Below, piece by piece: positions 1 to 7,596 of a stretch of 46,851 nucleotides of DNA; the first letter of the stretch is position 1, and every line of letters starts with the position of its first letter. The stretch is from Candidatus Poribacteria bacterium. Its GTDB lineage: Bacteria; Poribacteria; WGA-4E; WGA-3G. Where the stretch lies: positions 1,639 to 48,489 of the forward strand of contig JAAXHL010000146.1 of NCBI GenBank assembly GCA_012270865.1, given 5' to 3'. A program made the translations under genes and the position numbers. The notes beneath the pieces were generated by a model. The model saw only the letters and a program-made list of their open reading frames with translations. It was not told the origin of the DNA and ran no database searches.

Positions 1-209
1 CCTCAAGTATTTATCAAACTCACGTTGTAACTACTAACGATTGATAGATTCTCAACGTTACTATTTTAACTTGCATTTATTTCTATTTGCCACTATAATT
101 TTGCCGATTCCACTTAGATTGGACCTTAAACCCTCTAAAGAGGCTTTAGTGGACGCGGTACCACGCAACGGTTTCCACGATTCTAACGAAACCCTAAGGA
201 GAAATTTTT

Positions 210-497
210 ATGGCAGCAAAAAAATTAACAGATGCACAGATCCAAGAAAACCTCGCACAGGTTGACGGTTGGACGATAGAAAATGGTAAACTTCACAAAG
301 AATTCCAGTTCGATAACTTCGTTTCGGCGTTCGGTTTCATGACACAACTCGCCTTAGTCGCCGAATCGATGAACCACCACCCCGAATGGTTCAATGTCTA
401 TAACCGCGTGACAATTGATCTCACAACACACGATGCAGGCGGTATCAGTGAATTGGACTTTCAGTGGGCAAAACAGGCGGATGCGATTAGCGGTTAA
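210..497 (+). CDS. phhB: 4a-hydroxytetrahydrobiopterin (pterin-4a-carbinolamine) dehydratase
   Basis: 95 residues, the usual length of the PCD/DCoH family. These enzymes dehydrate 4a-hydroxytetrahydropterin during pterin recycling in the cytoplasm. The family core is visible: His56-His57-Pro58-Glu59-Trp60 followed by FNVYNRV, then LTTHDAGGIS near residues 71-80, which holds the third active-site histidine (H74). A good SD (AAGGAG) lies about 8 nt before the ATG. No phenylalanine hydroxylase gene is nearby, so the actual pterin partner (hydroxylase or molybdopterin-related) cannot be told from context. The family call is firm and the physiological role is inferred. Confidence 0.92.
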   Translation: MAAKKLTDAQIQENLAQVDGWTIENGKLHKEFQFDNFVSAFGFMTQLALVAESMNHHPEWFNVYNRVTIDLTTHDAGGISELDFQWAKQADAISG

Positions 498-545
498 ATT
501 GATCTCAATCGGTAGACGTGGAGAGACAGATGGATAAACTTAAAG

Positions 546-648
546 TTCTATCCGGAGACGCGCTATGCAACTTTTCATTGATAACCTCCACCGCTATGTG
601 GCAGGTGAACCGTTGGTTAATCTCGTTGATAAGGATAAAGGGTATTAG
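546..648 (+). pseudogene. C-terminal remnant of a D-2-hydroxyacid dehydrogenase-like gene
   Basis: Between phhB and the next gene, the frame from 565 to the TAG at 646-648 encodes MQLFIDNLHRYVAGEPL, then NLVDKDKGY. This looks like the extreme C-terminus of D-2-hydroxyacid / phosphoglycerate dehydrogenase-family proteins (NLxRYxxGEPLxNxVDKxxGY). Upstream, a different frame at 546-566 reads FYPETRY, suggesting a frameshift near 565. The rest of the gene (NAD-binding domain) is absent, because phhB ends at 497. It is probably a deletion relic. The assignment rests on motif recall from a short stretch. Confidence 0.5.
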
Positions 649-672
649 ACCATAACGCAAAATGGAGGAAAA

Positions 673-1746
673 ATGAGTCAAAAAACGTACCGTGCAGCGG
701 CGATCGGGCATACCGGTGCTGGCAATTTCGGACACGGACTGCATACCCCATACAAAAATATAGAAAACGTCGAATTCATTGCTGTCTCCGATCCGAATGA
801 AGAAGGTAGAGAGAAGGCAGCCACAGAAGCGGGTGCCCAGCGCAGTTACGCGGATTATCGTGAAATGTTGGAAAAAGAGAACCTCGACATCGTGAGCGTC
901 TGTCCGCGTTGGACAGTGGAACACCTCGATATGATAACCGCCTGTCTTGAAGCCGATTGCCACGTCTATACCGAAAAACCGATGACATCATCACTTGCAG
1001 AGGGTGATAAGATCGTTGAAACTGCGAAAGCACGCGGTTTAAAGATTGCTGTCGCGCATCAGGCGGTCTACCTTCCAGCAACGCACGCTATCAAACAGAT
1101 GCTCGATGATGGGAAAATCGGTACTGTTCAAGCCATCTATGCCAGTGGTAAGCAGGATCATCGTGGCGGCGGCGAGGATATGATTGTCCTCGGCACCCAC
1201 ACGTTTAATATGATGCGCTTCTTCGTCGGCGATGTCGCGTGGATGCAGTCGCACGTTACCACAGACGGTAAAGAGATCGCCTACGGCGATGATCATGAAC
1301 CGACAGAACCTGTGGGAGCTGTCGCTGGCGACTGTATCAACAGTTATTTCGCTTTCACAAGCGGGGTCTCAGGCTTCTTTGAGTCTCGAAGAGCTCAAGC
1401 GGGTACAGGGAGATACGGTATGGAAATCGTCGGCAGCGACGGCATTTTCTCACTCCGTGGTGATGTCGCAAATCGGCTCATGGTCTACCCCTATCCGGTG
1501 CTGGTGCCTTCAAATGCAGAGCAAGAATGGGAGGCGATGGACTTAGATCAAACACCTTTCTCCCAAGGCAACGAACTCGCGATTCGCGATTTAATTGATG
1601 CTGCCGAAAATGATCGGAAACCGATTTCCGCCGCCGCAGACGCTGTCGCTGCACTTGAGATGATTCTCGGTGCTTATGAATCCCAACTCTCTGGACAGCG
1701 GGTTCCTTTCCCCATTGCGAACCGCGAACATCCGTTGAGTAGATAA
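673..1746 (+). CDS. Gfo/Idh/MocA family NAD(P)-dependent oxidoreductase
   Basis: 357 residues, normal for the family. The N-terminal Rossmann domain begins with the glycine-rich loop IGHTGAGNFGHG (11-22), and VSDPNEEG (38-45) provides the dinucleotide-ribose-binding acidic residue. The conserved EKPMTSS motif (101-107) carries the family lysine. The C-terminal half is the typical GFO_IDH_MocA_C sheet domain. A strong SD (TGGAGGA) lies 5-6 nt before the ATG. The substrate is probably a sugar, inositol or related polyol, but it cannot be assigned from sequence. The gene appears monocistronic and is followed by a GC-rich hairpin at 1787-1811. Confidence 0.88.
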   Translation: MSQKTYRAAAIGHTGAGNFGHGLHTPYKNIENVEFIAVSDPNEEGREKAATEAGAQRSYADYREMLEKENLDIVSVCPRWTVEHLDMITACLEADCHVYTEKPMTSSLAEGDKIVETAKARGLKIAVAHQAVYLPATHAIKQMLDDGKIGTVQAIYASGKQDHRGGGEDMIVLGTHTFNMMRFFVGDVAWMQSHVTTDGKEIAYGDDHEPTEPVGAVAGDCINSYFAFTSGVSGFFESRRAQAGTGRYGMEIVGSDGIFSLRGDVANRLMVYPYPVLVPSNAEQEWEAMDLDQTPFSQGNELAIRDLIDAAENDRKPISAAADAVAALEMILGAYESQLSGQRVPFPIANREHPLSR

Positions 1747-1786
1747 TCCTAACATCGTTGATATGGTAAAGCCAGTAATTTTTACA

Positions 1787-1811
1787 GTGGCGGGGTGCCT
1801 AACCCTGCCAC
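1787..1811. repeat. Short intergenic palindrome (family P)
   Basis: Arms GTGGCGGGGT and ACCCTGCCAC with a 5-nt loop and one G.T pair. The sequence just before it (TTTTACAGTGGCGGGGT) recurs at 46721-46738, so this is a dispersed element rather than a unique terminator. There is no T-run after the stem. Confidence 0.6.
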
Positions 1812-1816
1812 GCTAT

Positions 1817-1852
1817 TAACACATCCTACACGACTAACACATCCTACACGAC
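1817..1852. repeat. Tandem 18-bp duplication over a gene 3' end
   Basis: The 18-mer TAACACATCCTACACGAC occurs twice back to back. The second copy contains the stop codon of the minus-strand P-loop gene. The duplication therefore lies across the translation stop without changing the protein. Confidence 0.85.
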
Positions 1853-2560
1853 TACCATCTTCCGCACACCGTTCTCATAACGTACCTGATAATCGTTCTC
1901 TGGCACATCCATCGCACGCACAGCGAGTTCTCCGAAGGTGATGAGCGGTTCCGAGAGCAGTAGAAGTTCATCAAGCGACTCTGTCGGTGTCTTGTCTGTT
2001 GTATCCAACACAATCTTGCGTCCTTTATGTGTAAACAGTGATCTGTCAATCTCCTCTTGAAAAAGACGTTTGAGTGTCGGAATATCGGCTTTTTTGATAA
2101 TCTGATATTCGTGTGGGTCTGTTTCCATCCGTTCCTCAATCGCTGCATCACTGGCGGTTACATGGATCATGACGACATCAGGTAACCGCGCTTCAATTAC
2201 TTGTGTTTCATAACCGCGCTGTGCGTTGATGTGATACTTTGCGTAATACGGACTCTCAGGGTCATCGCCGTAGAAAGACGAATACACGAGTTCCTCAATG
2301 TGCCAACCGGCGATCATCGTATTTGGATAGTTTTTGATGACCTCAACGTGATACTGGAGTTGCATTCGTTGCATCCGTTCCTTCACGTCGTCAGGGAAGT
2401 TCACGTACGCCGCTCTCGATTCGGGACTCAGCGTTGAATCTGGGATCGTAAAGTGATCGTCTACGTGAACCCTCAACTTCCGATGCTGGTAATAGTTCGT
2501 TAATAAATTCACTAATGTCGATTTTCCAGCGTATTCAATTCCGACAAAGATACATCTCAT
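1844..2560 (-). CDS. P-loop kinase-like ATP-binding protein (thymidylate kinase-like fold)
   Basis: 238 residues from the chosen ATG at 2560, which has GAGG about 9 nt upstream. A longer frame to 2689 exists but lacks an SD and would put 43 extra residues ahead of the first beta strand. The protein opens MRCIFVGIEYAGKSTL. This is a first strand and Walker A loop (G7-x4-G12-K13-S14) placed exactly as in nucleoside-monophosphate-kinase folds. DDHF (34-37) could be a substrate-binding acidic motif. No NMP-specific signature is evident, so the phosphoryl acceptor is unknown. The gene diverges from the TA module, with its own putative promoter at 2619-2647. Confidence 0.7.
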   Translation of the reverse strand: MRCIFVGIEYAGKSTLVNLLTNYYQHRKLRVHVDDHFTIPDSTLSPESRAAYVNFPDDVKERMQRMQLQYHVEVIKNYPNTMIAGWHIEELVYSSFYGDDPESPYYAKYHINAQRGYETQVIEARLPDVVMIHVTASDAAIEERMETDPHEYQIIKKADIPTLKRLFQEEIDRSLFTHKGRKIVLDTTDKTPTESLDELLLLSEPLITFGELAVRAMDVPENDYQVRYENGVRKMVVV

Positions 2561-2618
2561 AAGAAAGACCTCGCTATTGAATTGGTGTGAATAGACAGTA
2601 CGCCACAATGTGTCCTTA

Positions 2619-2647
2619 TATCTATCACGGAATCGGAAAAAAGTCAA
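2619..2647 (-). promoter_or_regulatory. Putative sigma-70 promoter for the P-loop kinase-like gene
   Basis: On the minus strand TTGACT, a 17-nt spacer, then TAGATA. It lies about 60 nt before the chosen start at 2560 and supports that start over the longer frame, which the promoter would lie within. The -10 match is only moderate. Confidence 0.42.
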
Positions 2648-2678
2648 GCACGGAGGTATTCTTTCAATTGCCGTTTTC

Positions 2679-2707
2679 TTGACAATCACGTTTTTACAAG
2701 GTATAAT
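2679..2707 (+). promoter_or_regulatory. Consensus sigma-70 promoter of the toxin-antitoxin region
   Basis: TTGACA, exactly 17 nt, then TATAAT, a perfect match to the housekeeping consensus. The expected transcript start is about 2714, giving a leader of about 30 nt before the first antitoxin ATG at 2743 (SD AAGGAG). Confidence 0.8.
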
Positions 2708-2742
2708 AAATTTACAGATTAATTGAATGCAAGGAGAAACAG

Positions 2743-3045
2743 ATGGAACACATTCAGACCGTCAAAATCCAAAATCCAGAGTACGGAGACACCTATACTG
2801 CCCATATCGAAAAAAATAGTACAGGGTGGATAGGACAGATACAAGAGGTTCCTGAGGTGCAGTGTGAAGGAAGGACACCGGAAACACTACTCGAAATTCT
2901 CAAAACTGAACTCCACGAAGTCCTTATAGCTCGGGCAGATGCCTGGGATAAGCAGATTGAGGAGGATATAAAAGCAGGGCGACTGGATAGACTCGGTGAC
3001 AAAGCCCTTGAGGATTTGCGGGCAGGTAGGTGCAAAGATCTATAA
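2743..3045 (+). CDS. Antitoxin-like protein, copy 1 (HicB-like N-terminus)
   Basis: 100 residues. The N-terminal half (TYTAHIEKNSTGWIGQIQEVPEVQ) has the antiparallel-strand pattern of HicB/UPF0150-type domains. Residues 64-100 form a charged helical tail (DAWDKQIEEDIKAGRLDRL) resembling the toxin-binding tails of small antitoxins. It precedes and overlaps a RelE/ParE-like gene, and the whole arrangement is repeated immediately downstream. The SD AAGGAG lies 6-7 nt before the ATG. It is inferred to neutralise the downstream toxin and, as is common for such modules, possibly to repress the promoter. No DNA-binding motif is obvious. Confidence 0.72.
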   Translation: MEHIQTVKIQNPEYGDTYTAHIEKNSTGWIGQIQEVPEVQCEGRTPETLLEILKTELHEVLIARADAWDKQIEEDIKAGRLDRLGDKALEDLRAGRCKDL

Positions 3046-3289
3046 AACTACACCTGAATTCTGGGCACATTATCGGAATTTACCGCGAGAAGTTCAACGA
3101 CTTGCCGACGAAAAGTTTAAACTGCTGAAACGAGATCCAAGACATCCCTCCCTTAATCTCAAAAAGGTTGGCGTGTACTGGGTCGCAAGAGTTGGCATTA
3201 ACTATCGAACGCTGGCACGTGAAGAAGATGGAGTCCTCGTCTGGTTTTGGATCGGGAAACACGATGAATATATGCGACGGATTCAATAA
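2996..3289 (+). CDS. RelE/ParE-family toxin-like protein, copy 1
   Basis: Up to 97 residues. The core reads FWAHYRNLPREVQRLADEKF, then LLKRDPRHPSLNLKKV, and ends FWIGKHDEYMRRI. These are the two-helix hairpin and C-terminal strands typical of the RelE/ParE superfamily (mRNA interferase or gyrase inhibitor). The start is uncertain: a GTG at 2996, or the TTG at 3008, which is conserved in the second copy (3592). Either start overlaps the antitoxin 3' end, implying translational coupling. The target (ribosome-bound mRNA or gyrase) cannot be decided from sequence. Confidence 0.75.
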   Translation: MTKPLRICGQVGAKIYKTTPEFWAHYRNLPREVQRLADEKFKLLKRDPRHPSLNLKKVGVYWVARVGINYRTLAREEDGVLVWFWIGKHDEYMRRIQ

Positions 3290-3326
3290 CAATAACCTCT
3301 ATAAAATTCAATACAAGGAGTTAAAC

Positions 3327-3629
3327 ATGGAACCGGTTGAAGTCTTTGAAATATGGGATTCAGAATACGAAACGACTTATACTGCCCACATCCAAAAAAA
3401 CGGCAGCGGGTGGATCGGCTGGATACACGAACACCCCAAAGTGAGGTGTGAGGAAAGTACACAAGAAGCATTGCTGAAAATTCTCGAAAGCACGCTTTAT
3501 GAAACTTTAGAAGCCGACTGGGAAGCCTGGGATAAGCAGATCGAGGAAGATATAAAAGCTGGAAGGCTTGATCAACTTCGCGAGGAAACTCTTGAGGACT
3601 TGCGGGAGGGTAGGTGCAAGGATTTATAA
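3327..3629 (+). CDS. Antitoxin-like protein, copy 2
   Basis: 100 residues, the same length as copy 1 and clearly a paralogue. It shares YTAHIxKNxxGWIG, the WDKQIEEDIKAGRLD helix, and an identical end (GRCKDL). The start at 3327 has SD AAGGAG 7 nt upstream. A longer frame from 3168 runs through the copy 1 toxin and is not credible. Its frame is intact although its partner toxin is interrupted, so it may act on toxin 1 as a cross-reacting or anti-addiction copy. That is inference. Confidence 0.72.
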   Translation: MEPVEVFEIWDSEYETTYTAHIQKNGSGWIGWIHEHPKVRCEESTQEALLKILESTLYETLEADWEAWDKQIEEDIKAGRLDQLREETLEDLREGRCKDL

Positions 3630-3876
3630 AACGTGTAGAAAATTCTGGGAGCACTATCAAGATCTGCCCCAAGAAATCCAACGGCAAGCTGACAAGTGTT
3701 TTCAATTGCTGCAGCAAGATCCAAAACATCCTTCTCTAAATTTCAAGAAAGTTGGAAGAACGGATTGATCGGTGAGAATTAACAGGTCCTATCGCGCTTT
3801 GGCGTTTGAAGAGGGAGGTACTTTCGTCTGGTTTTGGATCGGCAAACACGGCGAATACGTGCGCCGGATTCAATAA
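3568..3876 (+). pseudogene. RelE/ParE-like toxin, copy 2, interrupted by an in-frame TGA
   Basis: The frame matches toxin 1 from IYKTCRKFWEHY to the end (FVWFWIGKHGEYVRRIQ, stop at 3874-3876). It contains a single in-frame TGA at 3766-3768, inside KVGRTD-stop-SVRINRSYRAL. RelE-type proteins usually carry Trp just before this SVRxNRSYRAL strand, so TGG to TGA is the simplest explanation. The downstream half keeps its frame, implying recent inactivation. A truncated 66-residue product from the TTG at 3568 would lack the C-terminal strands that normally carry activity. Confidence 0.75.
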
Positions 3877-3915
3877 CTGCAAATTTCTGTAATATTACCC
3901 TTAAAAAAACGTATT

Positions 3916-4926
3916 ATGTTAACAATCGGTAACCTTAACATCCCAGATTTCCCACTACTGCTTGCCCCGATGGAAGATGTCAGTGATCCACCGTTCCGCG
4001 TCGTCTGTAAAGAGAAGGGTGCGGATATCATGTATACGGAGTTCATCTCCTCCGAGGCACTCATCCGAGACGCTGCACCCAGCGTTGCCAAGTTAGACAT
4101 CTTTGAGATGGAGAGACCTATCGGTATCCAAATCTTTGGACACGACATTGACTCTATGCGCGCTGCTGTCGAAATTACGGAGAAGGTTAAACCCGACATC
4201 ATTGACATCAACTATGGCTGCCCCGTCAAGAAGGTTACGTGTAAAGGCGCGGGTGCCGGTATCCTGCAAGACATTCCGAAAATGGTGAAGATGACTGACG
4301 AAATGGTGAAAGCGACAGACCTACCTGTAACCGTCAAGACCCGTCTCGGTTGGGATGATAGGACGAAGTACATCGTCGAAGTTGCTGAACGACTACAGGA
4401 TGTCGGTATCCAAGCCATCGCGATTCACGGCAGAACGCGTCGCCAGATGTATAAAGGCGAGGCGGATTGGACACTCATCGGTCAGATTAAAGACAATCCG
4501 CGTATGAGCATCCCTGTTTTCGGTAACGGCGATGTTGATAGTCCTCAGAAAGCACTCCAGATGCGTCAGCAATACGGTGTTGACGGCATCATGATCGGAC
4601 GCGCCGCAATCGGCTATCCTTGGATTTTTAATGAGATAAAACACTATTTTGCCACAGGTGAACTGCTTCCGCTCCCTTCAATAGACGAGCGTATCGCTGT
4701 CTTCAGAAAGCATATCGATTTCTCTATTAAGTGGAAAGGCTTAAGGCGCGGGCTTCTGGAGATGCGGCGGCACTATAGCAACTATTTCAAAGGAATCCCA
4801 CACGTCAAACCGTTCCGATACCGTCTCGTTACGTGTGATAGCTACGATGGTGTATTAGCGATTGTGGATGAACTCCGCACACACGCACTAACTTACGTTT
4901 CTTCGGAACCTACCTACGCTGGATAA
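3916..4926 (+). CDS. dusB: tRNA-dihydrouridine synthase (DusB type)
   Basis: 336 residues, normal for Dus enzymes. These reduce specific uridines in tRNA to dihydrouridine with FMN and NADPH. The TIM-barrel start is APMEDVSDPPFR (17-28). The catalytic cysteine lies in INYGCPVKKV (C102). The FMN and catalytic signatures are KTRLGW (K141) and AIHGRTRRQMYKG (H171), and GNGDV and GIMIGRAAIGYPWIF are also present. The EMRRHYSNYFKG segment near the C-terminus is the tRNA-binding helical domain. There is no clear SD before the ATG. No fis is nearby, unlike enterobacteria. The gene is monocistronic and followed by the dapF promoter. Confidence 0.95.
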   Translation: MLTIGNLNIPDFPLLLAPMEDVSDPPFRVVCKEKGADIMYTEFISSEALIRDAAPSVAKLDIFEMERPIGIQIFGHDIDSMRAAVEITEKVKPDIIDINYGCPVKKVTCKGAGAGILQDIPKMVKMTDEMVKATDLPVTVKTRLGWDDRTKYIVEVAERLQDVGIQAIAIHGRTRRQMYKGEADWTLIGQIKDNPRMSIPVFGNGDVDSPQKALQMRQQYGVDGIMIGRAAIGYPWIFNEIKHYFATGELLPLPSIDERIAVFRKHIDFSIKWKGLRRGLLEMRRHYSNYFKGIPHVKPFRYRLVTCDSYDGVLAIVDELRTHALTYVSSEPTYAG

Positions 4927-4933
4927 AAAAATC

Positions 4934-4962
4934 TTGACTTGAAAGCCAAACAATTCTATCAT
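4934..4962 (+). promoter_or_regulatory. Putative sigma-70 promoter for dapF-dapA
   Basis: TTGACT, 17 nt, TATCAT. It begins 7 nt after the dusB stop and lies about 135 nt before dapF. The palindrome at 5015-5035 falls within the transcribed leader. No lysine-riboswitch features are recognised in this short leader. Confidence 0.6.
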
Positions 4963-5014
4963 ATTTAGGATGGACGCATTTTTTTTATAAATTCTTACAT
5001 AATAGGGAGAACTG

Positions 5015-5035
5015 GGCAGGGTTACAAACCCTGCC
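5015..5035. repeat. Short intergenic palindrome (family P)
   Basis: Perfect arms GGCAGGGTT and AACCCTGCC around ACA, followed by TGC as in other copies (6886-6908, 40896-40920). It would form a 9-bp hairpin in the dapF leader RNA. Confidence 0.75.
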
Positions 5036-5096
5036 TGCAGTGAGTTTTTCAGTTCTAAATATTACAAAACCGGATTTCCGCAGTAAAGGACACACA

Positions 5097-5921
5097 ATGG
5101 ACAAAATACCTTTTATGAAACTCAGCGGTGCAGGCAACGATTTCGTCATCATCAATAACTTAGCGGAAATCGTTGATAGTACCGATACAAACTTTGTGAA
5201 AAAGCTCTGTGAACGTCGGATGTCTGTTGGCGCAGATGGCGTTCTTCTCGTCGAAAAGGCAGACGACGTTGATTTTCGGATGCGCTACTTCAACGCCGAT
5301 GGTGGAGAGGTCGAAACCTGCGGTAACGGTGCACGCTGCATCTCGAAATTCGCCTATTTGAACGGCATCGCTTCCGAACAGATGCGGTTCCTAACGAATG
5401 CCGGAATTTATGAATCCGAAATCGTCGGTGAGAATGTTAAGGTCGGTATGAGCGATCCGACAGATATTCGGTTAAGCGTCCCACTCCAGTTAGATGATGG
5501 GATGCACACCGTCGGCTTCGCGAATAGTGGTGTACCGCATGTCGTTTTCTTCGTAGACGACTTAGAAGGGACAGATGTCTTTGACCTCGGACAGCAGACG
5601 CGCTATCACAACGATTTCAAACCTGCAGGTACCAACGCCAACTTTATTCGTGTCCAGTCGGAAGGGTTAATTGATATTCGGACGTACGAACGCGGTGTTG
5701 AAGATGAGACACTGGCGTGCGGTACCGGTTCGATTGCTTCTGCGATCATCGCTGCATCATTAGGTAAAGTGGAATCGCCGGTCTCAGTCAAAACAGCGAG
5801 TGGTGTCGTGTTGAAGATCCATTTTGAAGTGGAGAACGGCGAAGCGAAAAACGTTTATCTCGAAGGCGATGCTCGTGTGATTTACGTCGGTGAACTCACA
5901 GCGGATGCTTGGAATTATTAG
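5097..5921 (+). CDS. dapF: Diaminopimelate epimerase
   Basis: 274 residues from the ATG at 5097 (SD AAAGGA 8 nt upstream). A longer frame from 5040 adds 19 residues ahead of the conserved start MDKIPFMKLSGAGNDF. It interconverts LL- and meso-diaminopimelate for lysine and peptidoglycan. Both catalytic cysteines are present: C75 in ETCGNGARC and C208 in ETLACGTGS. It is followed by dapA after 54 nt containing a hairpin, so the two are probably one transcript. Together with alr at 9.9-11 kb this indicates DAP-type peptidoglycan. Confidence 0.96.
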   Translation: MDKIPFMKLSGAGNDFVIINNLAEIVDSTDTNFVKKLCERRMSVGADGVLLVEKADDVDFRMRYFNADGGEVETCGNGARCISKFAYLNGIASEQMRFLTNAGIYESEIVGENVKVGMSDPTDIRLSVPLQLDDGMHTVGFANSGVPHVVFFVDDLEGTDVFDLGQQTRYHNDFKPAGTNANFIRVQSEGLIDIRTYERGVEDETLACGTGSIASAIIAASLGKVESPVSVKTASGVVLKIHFEVENGEAKNVYLEGDARVIYVGELTADAWNY

Positions 5922-5929
5922 AAGGAACA

Positions 5930-5954
5930 GGAAAACCCACGCCGTTGGGTTTCC
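5930..5954 (+). other. Intercistronic hairpin between dapF and dapA
   Basis: GGAAAACCCA pairs with TGGGTTTCC (one bulged A) across a 6-nt loop, ending just upstream of the dapA SD (AAGGAGG near 5963). There is no U-tract, so termination is unlikely. It may shape dapA translation or mRNA decay. Confidence 0.4.
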
Positions 5955-5975
5955 GTGGTTATCAAGGAGGGTTAC

Positions 5976-6851
5976 ATGTTTCAAGGTTCTTATGTAGCAC
6001 TTGTCACACCGTTTAAGGACGATGAATCGCTTGATGAAGCGAAGCTCAAGGAATTGATCCAATTTCAGCTTGACGGCGGCACGCACGGCATCGTCCCGTG
6101 TGGCACAACCGGCGAATCGCCTGCGCTGTCCGAGTCTGAACACGATAAAGTTATAGAAATCACGGTTGAGACTGTTGATGGAAAGGTGCCAGTTATTGCG
6201 GGTACCGGTTCCAACTCAACGACGCGGACGTTGCGTGCAACGCAGCACGCCAAAGCCGCCGGTGCAGACGCTGCACTGATCGTCACGCCTTACTACAACA
6301 AACCGACGCAAGATGGGTTGTACGCGCACTACATGAAAATCGCTGACACTGTGGACATCCCGATTGTCGTCTACAACGTTCCGGGACGTTGCGGTACGGA
6401 CATCCTTTCACCGACGATCGCGCGACTCGCGGAACACCCGAACATCGTTGCACTCAAAGAAGCGACGGGTGAACTCAAACGCGCCAGTGAAGTCGTCAGC
6501 CTCTGTCCCGACGATTTCGTTGTCCTCTCCGGGGATGATGTTAACACGCTGCCGATCCTCGCTGTAGGCGGTAAAGGTGTTATCTCGGTCGTCGCGAACG
6601 TCTCACCGTCGGATGTTGCGGAGATGTGCAACGCTTTCCACGCCGGCAATCTTGAACTTGCACGTAAACTCCATTATAAAACGTTACCCTTGGCGGTCAA
6701 CCTCTTTATCGAAACGAATCCGATACCAGCGAAAACCGCGCTCCAGTTGATGGGCAAACTCAACGGCAAATTGCGGTTACCCCTCGCGCCGATGGGGACT
6801 GCGAATCTTGAGACTTTACGCGAGATCGTTACAGAATCGGGATTGATTTAA
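5976..6851 (+). CDS. dapA: 4-hydroxy-tetrahydrodipicolinate synthase
   Basis: 291 residues from the ATG at 5976, which has a strong AAGGAGG SD. A start 21 nt earlier would lie in the SD itself. It condenses pyruvate with aspartate semialdehyde, the first committed lysine/DAP step. The family residues are all present: T44-T45 in PCGTTGESPAL, Y107 in TPYYNKP, Y133 in VYNVPGR, R138, and the Schiff-base lysine K161 in ALKEATG. It is co-transcribed with dapF. Other dap genes are not in the window. Confidence 0.96.
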   Translation: MFQGSYVALVTPFKDDESLDEAKLKELIQFQLDGGTHGIVPCGTTGESPALSESEHDKVIEITVETVDGKVPVIAGTGSNSTTRTLRATQHAKAAGADAALIVTPYYNKPTQDGLYAHYMKIADTVDIPIVVYNVPGRCGTDILSPTIARLAEHPNIVALKEATGELKRASEVVSLCPDDFVVLSGDDVNTLPILAVGGKGVISVVANVSPSDVAEMCNAFHAGNLELARKLHYKTLPLAVNLFIETNPIPAKTALQLMGKLNGKLRLPLAPMGTANLETLREIVTESGLI

Positions 6852-6885
6852 TTCAACGCCCTCCCTGAAATCGGCTTCAGAATAT

Positions 6886-6908
6886 AGGTGGGGTTACAAA
6901 CCCCACCT
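6886..6908. repeat. Short intergenic palindrome (family P)
   Basis: Perfect 10-bp arms AGGTGGGGTT and AACCCCACCT around ACA, followed by TGC. Compared with the copy at 5015-5035, paired stem positions differ but remain complementary. Confidence 0.78.
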
Positions 6909-6953
6909 GCATTATATCATCGCACATCAGAAATCTAATCGAAAACGTTCAAA

Positions 6954-7586
6954 ATGCTTGATAATCCTCTGAACCAAACACAGGACCCTATAAATGCTGA
7001 TCAGGTGGATATACTCGGGAACGCTGATGGCGTTGTAACCGAAACGCAAAAACCGTGGAGTCTACCGACTTTAGAGCGCGCTTTGCTTACTGTTATCGGG
7101 TTCTTCGCGTGTTTTCTCGCGTTTCGATTTGGTAGAAATTTAGTGGAGTGGCAGTTTGGATTGACGATAACTTTATCCGCTGTGTTGGCTGTTACTATCC
7201 CTGTGTTGCTCATGGAAAATAAGCGCGCAACCAATGAACTCAGCGAAAAACGCCCCTGCGCCTGTTTCTTCTGTTCTATCTTTGACCGCTTCTTCTGGAT
7301 TGGGATTGCTCACATTCCTATATTCATAGTTTGGATCGGAGGGAGAACAACATATAAGTTGATAGCGGCTTTAATAGGCTTCTTAATTATTTTTGTTCCG
7401 ATTCTATATCTGGAAAACGAACGGCTAAGTAGCCAATCCAGCGAAGAAGTCACGAAACCTCGTAACCTCATGCATGTGCTTATCTTTATTGTACTTGCTG
7501 TTATGGTAGGAAGCGTAGGTTGGATTGTAGGAACAGGGACGCGCACGTTCATAGAGGTAGCAGTGCCAAAATTGACACTGCTATAA
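6954..7586 (+). CDS. Predicted membrane protein, unknown function
   Basis: 210 residues that I do not assign to a named family. The first 40 residues are polar and acidic. About five hydrophobic segments follow, near residues 44-61, 68-88, 113-130, 135-153 and 173-196. A short basic loop with CACFFC sits between segments 2 and 3, a possible metal or disulfide pair. Two halves look alike (hydrophobic pair, then LLMENKRA or LYLENERLS), suggesting an internal duplication. There is no clear SD. It converges on the ceramidase-like gene, 10 nt away. It is probably a real inner-membrane protein. Confidence 0.6.
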   Translation: MLDNPLNQTQDPINADQVDILGNADGVVTETQKPWSLPTLERALLTVIGFFACFLAFRFGRNLVEWQFGLTITLSAVLAVTIPVLLMENKRATNELSEKRPCACFFCSIFDRFFWIGIAHIPIFIVWIGGRTTYKLIAALIGFLIIFVPILYLENERLSSQSSEEVTKPRNLMHVLIFIVLAVMVGSVGWIVGTGTRTFIEVAVPKLTLL

Positions 7587-7596
7587 AAAATATCAC

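Noticed and set aside
41..265. 74-codon frame before phhB
   Set aside because: It overlaps phhB in another frame, has no SD and no recognisable domain.
3766..3768. TGA in toxin copy 2 as a selenocysteine codon
   Set aside because: The aligned family residue is Trp, not Cys, and there is no hairpin after it. A nonsense mutation is simpler.
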